From assembly GCF_051155795.1 (NCBI RefSeq), contig NZ_DAXETW010000148.1:1-10742 (forward strand): DNA of 10,742 bases, written 5' to 3'. The translations under genes and the position numbers were made by a program. Below the pieces are notes generated by a model that made no database searches, was not told the DNA's origin, and saw only the letters and a program-made list of their open reading frames with translations. The stretch comes from Longibacter sp051155795. Its GTDB lineage: Bacteria > Bacteroidota > Rhodothermia > Rhodothermales > Salinibacteraceae. Numbering within the stretch: position 1 is the first letter of the stretch; each line of letters starts with the position of its first letter. This document shows positions 5,743 to 10,742 of this stretch, one piece after another.

Positions 5743-6049
5743 AGATGCTGCGGTCCACCGGCATCTGGAAGGCCCGGATCGGATGCTCCGGATCCGTGTC
5801 CGCGTTGAGCGTCGCAATGGCATCCAGTAGCTGTTCCGCCTGGTCCGCGGGCAAGAACGCCCAGGTGAGCGTGGAATACGCTGGATGCGAGGCATGTCCG
5901 AACCACCCGACGTCGGCAGCCGACGGGGACTGTGTGTGGTGATAGCCTTTGATGTCGATCTCGCTAAACACCTGGATGGAGTGCTCGCGGTACATCCGGT
6001 GGAGCGCCTTCCGGTTCGAATCCAGGCTCATGACGGCGACGAGTTTCAT
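5741..6049 (-). CDS. PII-like (GlnB/CutA-fold) small protein next to an RND pump
   Basis: This 102-aa protein reads as a ferredoxin-like beta-alpha-beta-beta-alpha-beta unit of the PII superfamily. Strand MKLVAVMSLD (1-10) is followed by a helix (12-23), strand IQVFSEIDIKGYH (25-37) with the family-like E-I-D-I-K-G segment, and a loop at 38-57 in the place of the PII T-loop. Then come strand STLTWAFL (59-66), a helix (68-81) and a last strand IRAFQMPV (91-98). PII-like proteins form trimers that sense nucleotides, bicarbonate or metals and control membrane transporters. The loop contains His37, His38, His52 and His55, which could bind metal. It follows the RND permease gene by 100 bp and overlaps the ribosome-binding site of the DUF2892 gene, so control of the pump is a reasonable inference. 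The family call is by fold pattern, not by a diagnostic signature. Confidence 0.65.
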   Translation of the reverse strand: MKLVAVMSLDSNRKALHRMYREHSIQVFSEIDIKGYHHTQSPSAADVGWFGHASHPAYSTLTWAFLPADQAEQLLDAIATLNADTDPEHPIRAFQMPVDRSI

Positions 6050-6054
6050 GGGAG

Positions 6055-6110
6055 AGGTGGTCAGGTGTTGAGGTGTTCGAGCGTTTCGGTGGTCAGGTGT
6101 TCGATGGTCG
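6055..6110. repeat. Degenerate octamer array 5' of the PII-like gene, consensus AGGTGTTC
   Basis: Units AGGTGGTC (6055), AGGTGTTG (6063) and AGGTGTTC (6071) are in 8-bp register. Degenerate units follow at 6080, 6089, 6095 and 6104, with single-base insertions. An exact 14-bp direct repeat (6056-6069 and 6088-6101) is offset by 32 bp, four units. The array ends 5 nt before the ATG of the minus-strand PII-like gene and fills most of the 100-bp gap to the RND permease stop. On the mRNA the unit reads GAACACCT. Confidence 0.75.
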
Positions 6111-6149
6111 GTTGGTTCAAGGGGCTGCTGTATGCTCCGGCATGAGGCG

Positions 6150-9100
6150 TCACTCCGCGACCCGTGCCGTGTCGGCGAGTTCGTTTCGGAGCATGAAGTA
6201 GATCAGAGGCACGATCAGAAGCGTGAGTGCCGTCGACGCGATGGCGCCGCCCATGAGCGAGATGGCCAACCCCTGAAAGACCGGATCGAAGAGGATGACC
6301 ACCGCACCGATCACCACGGTGCCGGCCGTTAGCAGGATGGGGCGGGTTCGCACCGCGCCGGCCTCGATCACCGCCTGTCGAAGGGGCACGTCGTCGTCCA
6401 GCCTGAGGTTGATGAAGTCGATTAACAGGACGGAATTACGCACCATGATCCCGGCTAAAGCGATGAACCCGATCATGGACGTGGCGGTGAAGAAGGCGCC
6501 GAGCATCCAGTGGCCGAGGACGATGCCGATGAGTGAGAGCGGGATGGCGACCATCATTACCAGCGGCACCAGGAGGTCCTGAAACCACCCCACGATCAGG
6601 ATATAGATGATGAGCAACACGACCGCGAAGGCGATGCCCAGGTCGCGGAAGACCTTGTAGGTGATGCGCCACTCGCCGTCCCATTTCAGCGAATACCCGT
6701 CCGTGGCGAAGGGCTGGTCTGTGTACAGCTGACTGAAATCATATCCCGCGGGCGCTTTGATGTCTTCGAGGCGTTCTTCCATGTCGAGCATCGCGTAGAC
6801 CGGGCTTTCGATGTCGCCCGCCACGTCTGCCATCACGTAGACGACGCGCCGCTGATTTTTGCGGTCGATAGACTTGTCGCGCACGCCTTTCTCGATGGTG
6901 ACGAGGTCGGCGACCGGAATCATCGCCTCCGTCTGCGACTGCACGCGGATGTTTTGCAGGTCGGCCAGGCTCGACCGATTCCTTTGCCCGAGCTGCACGT
7001 GTACACCTACGGGCGAACGTTCCTGGGGCAGGTGCATCGTGGTCACGTCCTGACCGCCCACGGCGAGCCGCATGGTCTCGGAGATTTGGGCGGCGGAAAC
7101 GCCTGCGCGCATGGCCTTCTCCTTGTAGATGTCGAAGGTATATTTCGTCTGGTCGTCTTCGACGCGCCAGTCGACATCCACCACGCCCTCCGTGGCCTCG
7201 AAGACCTGTCGGACGCTGTCCGCGAGGGCGATCTGGGTGTCGATGTCGGGCCCGTAGATTTCAGCGACCAGGGTGGCGCGCACCGGCGGGCCGGGCGGCA
7301 CTTCGGCGACCTTGACGCGCGCGTCATAGCGCCTGCCGACATCCGTCAGTGGATTGCGCATGCGCTTTGCGATGGCGTGGCTCTGCTCGTCGCGGCTGTG
7401 GGCGGAGATGAGGTTGACCTGGATGTCTCCCTGGTGCGGCGCAGAGCGCATATCGTAGTGGCGGACGAGCCCGTTCAGATTCACGGGCGCGGCGTCGCCG
7501 GCGTACGTCTGCACGTCCGTCACCTCTGGCTGCCGCGCGAGGTAGGCCGACATTTCCCGGAGCACGGCGTCTGTGCGCTCCAGGGTCGTGCCCTCCGGCA
7601 TGTCGACGACGACCTGGAATTCGTCCTTGTCGTCGTACGGCAGCATCTTCACGGTGACGACGCGGAAGTAGAAGAGAGACACCGTTCCGAGCAGGAGCAG
7701 TGTGGTCACGCCAATGAACGACCACCGCCTCCACGGGCTGTTCAGCATCGGCTCGATGGTCGCTGCGTACCAGCGGTAAATCAGCGTCTCCTCAAGATGG
7801 TAGTCGGACTCCCCGCCGTATTTCTCCTCGTCGTTTCCACCGGCGATGAGGCGGTAGGCGAGATACGGCGTAATGATAAGGGCGACAACGAGGGAAAACG
7901 TCATGGCCATCGATGCACCGATCGGCATCGGGCTCATGTACGGTCCCATCAGGCCGCTCACGAACGCCATCGGCAGCACGGCCGCGATGACCGTCAGGGT
8001 GGCGAGGATGGTCGGGTTGCCGACCTCGTTTATTGCTGTGATCGCCGACTGGAATTTCGGCAATCGCTTCATCTTGAAGTGTCGCTCCATATTCTCCGCC
8101 ACGATGATCGAGTCGTCCACCACGATGCCCGTCACGAAGATGAGCGCGAAGAGGGTGATGCGATTGAGCGTGTACCCGAAGAAGTAGTAGACGAAGAGCG
8201 TCAGGGCAAAGCTAATGGGGACCGATAGAAACACGACGAGTCCGCCACGCCAGCCCATGGCGAGACTGACGATGAAGGTGACGGCGACGATCGCGGCGAG
8301 CAGGTGAATCAACAGCTCCGAGACCTTATCGGACGCCGATTTGCCGTAGTTACGGGTGGTGGTGACCGTGACCTCGTTCGGTACGAGCGTTGCCTGCATC
8401 CCATCCAGCTTCTCGAGGGCGCGCTCGGCAATGGTCATGGCGTCTTTGCCGCTGCGTTTCGCGATCGCGACGGTAACGGCGGGCTTCAGACCGCTCGTCT
8501 GCTGGCGTGCTGCCGGTGTTGTGGGAGCGGTGCTGGCGTGACCGGCACCGTAGCCGAACGAGACGTACCGGTGGGGTTCAGCGGGTCCGTCCTGCACGTC
8601 CGCAACCTGTCGAAGGTAGACCGGGCTCCCCTGGTGCACGCCCACTACGAGGTTCTGAACCTCTTCCGCGGAGGCGAGGAACGCTCCGGTCTCGACCATG
8701 AACGACGTATCGCCCTTCTCAAACGTACCTGCATCGACCTGCTGGTTGGCTGCCCGGAGCTGCCGCGCGATGGCGGGCGGGTCGACGTTGTAGGCGGCCA
8801 ACCGGTTCGGGTCGAGGGTGACGCGCATCGTGCGCTCGCGTCCCCCGTGGACGCTCACGTCCGCGACGCCGTCGACGGCCTTGAGGTCCATCGCCATCTC
8901 CTCCCCGATGCGGCGGAGCTGGTAGTCGTCGTAGTCCTCGTGATCGGAGTGAAGCGTCAGCGTGAGGACGGGTACGTCGTCCACGGCCCGCGTCTGAATC
9001 AGCGGCATGCTCGCGCCGGGCGGCATCTGGTCCATGTGCTTGAGCATTTCCTCGTAGAGCTTCACCATGCTCTGCTCGGAGGGCTCCCCGACAAAGTACC

Positions 9101-9401
9101 GGACCGACACGAGGGCCTGCCCCGGCATCGACGTCGAATAGACGTACTCAACGCCCTCGATGTTGGTGACGAGGCGTTCCAGCGGCTCTGCCACACGCCG
9201 CTCGACCTCTTGCGGGGTGGCGCCCGGATAGCGGACCGCGATATCCGCCATCGGCACCTCGATTTGCGGGTCTTCTTCCTTGGGCGTGAGCCAGGCGCTG
9301 TACAGCCCGATGGCGAGGAAGGCCGCCATGAGGAGGGGCGTCAACTTCGAGTTGATGAAGCCGCGGGCGATGGTGCCGGCGAGTCCGTTCGTCTGTGCCA
9401 T
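6150..9401 (-). CDS. RND efflux permease, HAE/AcrB type
   Basis: This 1083-aa inner-membrane protein has the full duplicated RND plan. TM1 is near 18-38, followed by a first periplasmic domain whose start, PKEEDPQIEVPMADIAVRYPGA, is typical of the family. A TM2-6 block spans about 363-520, a second TM (TM7) lies at 560-580, a second periplasmic domain carries PPGPP at 702-706, and TM8-12 span about 918-1070. TM4 has the double aspartate of proton-driven HAE pumps, Asp429-Asp430 in GIVVDDSIIVAENMER, not the heavy-metal-type motif. In TM10, GIMVRNSVLLIDF has Arg988 where AcrB has Lys940. R-T-RPILLT (1018-1025) precedes TM11. A low-complexity insertion rich in Ala/Thr/Pro lies at 283-306. It would pump small hydrophobic or amphiphilic molecules from membrane or periplasm outwards; the substrate cannot be read from sequence. 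It follows the adaptor gene by 69 bp. The ATG at 9399-9401 fits the conserved N-terminus. Confidence 0.95.
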   Translation of the reverse strand: MAQTNGLAGTIARGFINSKLTPLLMAAFLAIGLYSAWLTPKEEDPQIEVPMADIAVRYPGATPQEVERRVAEPLERLVTNIEGVEYVYSTSMPGQALVSVRYFVGEPSEQSMVKLYEEMLKHMDQMPPGASMPLIQTRAVDDVPVLTLTLHSDHEDYDDYQLRRIGEEMAMDLKAVDGVADVSVHGGRERTMRVTLDPNRLAAYNVDPPAIARQLRAANQQVDAGTFEKGDTSFMVETGAFLASAEEVQNLVVGVHQGSPVYLRQVADVQDGPAEPHRYVSFGYGAGHASTAPTTPAARQQTSGLKPAVTVAIAKRSGKDAMTIAERALEKLDGMQATLVPNEVTVTTTRNYGKSASDKVSELLIHLLAAIVAVTFIVSLAMGWRGGLVVFLSVPISFALTLFVYYFFGYTLNRITLFALIFVTGIVVDDSIIVAENMERHFKMKRLPKFQSAITAINEVGNPTILATLTVIAAVLPMAFVSGLMGPYMSPMPIGASMAMTFSLVVALIITPYLAYRLIAGGNDEEKYGGESDYHLEETLIYRWYAATIEPMLNSPWRRWSFIGVTTLLLLGTVSLFYFRVVTVKMLPYDDKDEFQVVVDMPEGTTLERTDAVLREMSAYLARQPEVTDVQTYAGDAAPVNLNGLVRHYDMRSAPHQGDIQVNLISAHSRDEQSHAIAKRMRNPLTDVGRRYDARVKVAEVPPGPPVRATLVAEIYGPDIDTQIALADSVRQVFEATEGVVDVDWRVEDDQTKYTFDIYKEKAMRAGVSAAQISETMRLAVGGQDVTTMHLPQERSPVGVHVQLGQRNRSSLADLQNIRVQSQTEAMIPVADLVTIEKGVRDKSIDRKNQRRVVYVMADVAGDIESPVYAMLDMEERLEDIKAPAGYDFSQLYTDQPFATDGYSLKWDGEWRITYKVFRDLGIAFAVVLLIIYILIVGWFQDLLVPLVMMVAIPLSLIGIVLGHWMLGAFFTATSMIGFIALAGIMVRNSVLLIDFINLRLDDDVPLRQAVIEAGAVRTRPILLTAGTVVIGAVVILFDPVFQGLAISLMGGAIASTALTLLIVPLIYFMLRNELADTARVAE

Positions 9402-9470
9402 GGTAGATCGGGAAATTGAATCGATGCTCGGCCCCGGAGAAGGGGCGGCGGGAAGGGGGAGGGCGATCCG

Positions 9471-10544
9471 TTACCGCGTATGAACCGTCTGCCCGTCCAG
9501 AATGCGACCGGCGGCGTCGGCGATGTAGGTCTCGCCCGGTCGGAGCCCGGAGAGAACCTCGACGCGATCGCCGCGCTTCTCACCGAGTCGGACCCACCGG
9601 AGCAGAGCCGTCGAGTCCCGGACGGCGAAGAGGCCGGTGAGCTGGCCGCGGTGGACGATGGCCGCTTCGGGGACGGTCAGCGACGGGACGGCTTCCACCG
9701 GGTACAGTATTTCGGCGTACATCCCTGACTTAATCGCGGACGTGTTCTCTCGGTCGAGCCGAACCTGCACCTCGAACTGACGGCTGGCGTAGTTCCCTGC
9801 AGGGTTGATCTGCGTCACGATGCCGGATCGTTTTGCCTGATCCGCCGCACCGACGGTTACGGAAACGGACTCGCCCATCTGGAAGCGATTGATCTCGGCT
9901 TCCGGGACCTGCACGAGGGCTTTCAGATCGTCGAGCGTTTCGACGACGAGCAGCGGTCGTCCCGGCGTGGCGAGGGCGCCTGTCTCGGAGCGTTTCTCCA
10001 CGACGAAGCCGTCGATCGGAGAGGTAATCGTGGCGTAGTCGAGCGTGTCATTAATCTCGGCCAACTGGCCCTCCAGGGCCTGCACGCGAGCTTTCGCGCG
10101 TTCGTAGCCCGTTTTCGCGTCGTCGAACTCCTTCTGCGTGGCGCTGTCTTTTGCTTTCAGGGTCCGGATGCGATCAAAGTTCGTCTCGGCGTTCTGCAAG
10201 GCCGCCCGTGCCTCCTGAAGGCGTGCCTCGACCTGCTGCTTCTGTGCCTTCAGGTTCTGGCTGCGCACGCGGGCCAGCGTCTGGCCGCGGCGGACCTGGT
10301 CGCCGGCCTCTACGTCGAGTGACGTGATCGTCCCCATCATCTTGGTTGAGAGCGGAATGCGGCGTGCTCCCTGAATCGTGCCACTGTATCGGTAGACCGT
10401 GGGCTCCGCCGATTCAGCTGCGACAGCCGTGGTCACCGACATCGGCTCTGCATCGGACGGATTCGGCGCCTCCTCGGAGCTGCAGGCGGAGAACGTGAGC
10501 GCGGAGGTGAGGAGCAGGGCAGCGAGTAAGCGGGTACGGGTCAT
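9471..10544 (-). CDS. RND periplasmic adaptor (membrane-fusion protein), lipoprotein
   Basis: This 357-aa protein has a lipoprotein signal (MTRTRLLAALLLTSALTFSAC, lipobox FSAC, lipidated Cys21). A first half-lipoyl segment at about 60-93 (STKMMGTITSLDVEAGDQVRRGQTLARV) is followed by an alpha-hairpin coiled coil at about 97-168 rich in Gln, Ala and Glu. The second lipoyl half is TITSPIDGFVVEKRSETGALATPGRPLL (172-199). A beta-barrel domain (208-283, VQVPEAEI, FEVQVRLDRE, SGMYAEI) and a membrane-proximal domain (VPEAAIVHRG to the GLRPGETYIADA end) complete the HlyD/AcrA plan. It bridges the RND permease and the outer-membrane channel. It lies 69 bp before the permease gene and about 130 bp after the end of the TolC-type gene. 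The 5' side carries a heptamer array ending 4 nt before the ATG, with no Shine-Dalgarno. Confidence 0.95.
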   Translation of the reverse strand: MTRTRLLAALLLTSALTFSACSSEEAPNPSDAEPMSVTTAVAAESAEPTVYRYSGTIQGARRIPLSTKMMGTITSLDVEAGDQVRRGQTLARVRSQNLKAQKQQVEARLQEARAALQNAETNFDRIRTLKAKDSATQKEFDDAKTGYERAKARVQALEGQLAEINDTLDYATITSPIDGFVVEKRSETGALATPGRPLLVVETLDDLKALVQVPEAEINRFQMGESVSVTVGAADQAKRSGIVTQINPAGNYASRQFEVQVRLDRENTSAIKSGMYAEILYPVEAVPSLTVPEAAIVHRGQLTGLFAVRDSTALLRWVRLGEKRGDRVEVLSGLRPGETYIADAAGRILDGQTVHTR

Positions 10545-10548
10545 TGAA

Positions 10549-10597
10549 ATGTGGATTGTGGGTTTGGGGAGATGAATTGTGGATAGTGGATTAGAGC
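10549..10597. repeat. Seven-unit heptamer array 5' of the adaptor gene, consensus TTGTGGA
   Basis: Seven consecutive 7-bp units start at 10549, 10556, 10563, 10570, 10577, 10584 and 10591. They include ATGTGGA, TTGTGGG, TTGTGGA and TAGTGGA, with three more degenerate ones (TTTGGGG, AGATGAA, TTAGAGC). The register is unbroken over 49 bp. The array ends 4 nt from the adaptor ATG at 10544. On the mRNA the unit reads TCCACAA. Confidence 0.75.
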
Positions 10598-10602
10598 GGA
10601 TT

Positions 10603-10612
10603 CGAACGTTCG
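10603..10612. promoter_or_regulatory. 10-bp perfect palindrome between the TolC-type and adaptor genes
   Basis: CGAACGTTCG reads the same on both strands. It is in the 128-bp gap upstream of the adaptor gene, just beyond the heptamer array. It could be an operator half-site or chance; no promoter boxes are clearly associated. Confidence 0.25.
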
Positions 10613-10672
10613 GGTTGAGACGAAAGTGAGAAGCGAAATCCGATTAACCACTCCCGATCACACCCACCAATC

Positions 10673-10742
10673 TCACCTCGTGAGAGTCCGTTCGGTGAGG
10701 AGCTCCAGCCGGTAGAGGGTGATGTTGTGCCGGTAGAGGGCC
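10673..10742 (-). CDS. C-terminal end of a TolC-family outer-membrane efflux protein (partial)
   Basis: The minus strand from the window's right edge is open for 22 codons and stops with TGA at 10673-10675. The peptide reads ALYRHNITLYRLELLTERTLTR. The Y-R-x-N-x-x-LYRLELL pattern resembles the last helix of TolC/OprM-type outer-membrane channels, in which the final repeat ends in a similar A-x-x-x-Y-x-L-A-L-L-x-x-G-x-L stretch. Its position just ahead of the adaptor and RND permease genes on the same strand is what a tripartite efflux operon would show. With so few residues the family call rests mainly on context. Confidence 0.55.
   Translation of the reverse strand, partial: ALYRHNITLYRLELLTERTLTR

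Noticed and set aside
6954..9419. Long plus-strand open frames of 424 and 371 codons opposite the RND permease
   Set aside because: They mirror the codon pattern of the permease gene, and their translations are His/Arg/Asp-rich without recognisable domains.
9402..9470. Purine-rich tract between adaptor and permease genes as another tandem array
   Set aside because: It is biased to G and A on the plus strand but has no steady period.

Overview
The window reads as a chromosomal segment from a GC-rich, Gram-negative bacterium, most likely in the Bacteroidota/Rhodothermota (Salinibacter-like) neighbourhood. The evidence is indirect: a lipoprotein adaptor and RND pump that imply an outer membrane, a secreted DUF4159 protein of the Bacteroidota type, acidic proteins, almost no strong Shine-Dalgarno sites before most starts, and short tandem 7-8 bp repeats between genes. 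No rRNA, tRNA, CRISPR array, insertion sequence or phage gene was seen.

Layout. Positions 1-455 hold no convincing complete gene, but contain a terminator-like hairpin with a T7 tract (84-153), a nested inverted repeat (224-272) and a small octamer array (372-403). Positions 456-2776 carry four minus-strand genes, probably one transcription unit read right to left: a 65-aa membrane peptide, a 62-aa zinc-ribbon membrane protein, a JmjC/cupin oxygenase of the RoxA/YcfD ribosomal protein uL16 arginine hydroxylase family, and a DinB-fold protein. After a divergent spacer, a plus-strand secreted DUF4159 protein (3007-3714) is followed by a 437-bp stretch without a supported gene. Then comes a 95-aa ribbon-helix-helix-like protein (4152-4439) with a good intrinsic terminator.

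Positions 4561-10742 are a minus-strand efflux cluster in the order [TolC-type outer-membrane protein, C-terminal end only], lipoprotein membrane-fusion protein, RND permease of HAE type, PII-like small protein, DUF2892/YgaP-type membrane protein, and an unrecognised five-helix membrane protein. The first three make a complete tripartite pump. The downstream genes, with tight spacing (9 and 22 bp) and one stop codon inside the next gene's Shine-Dalgarno, look like accessory or regulatory parts of the same system.

The most unusual signal is outside the genes. Three minus-strand genes (roxA, the PII-like gene and the membrane-fusion gene) each have a different degenerate tandem array of 7- or 8-mers ending 4-7 nt before the start codon, where a ribosome-binding site would be expected. 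The second point of interest is the PII-like/DUF2892/membrane-protein trio attached to the RND pump.
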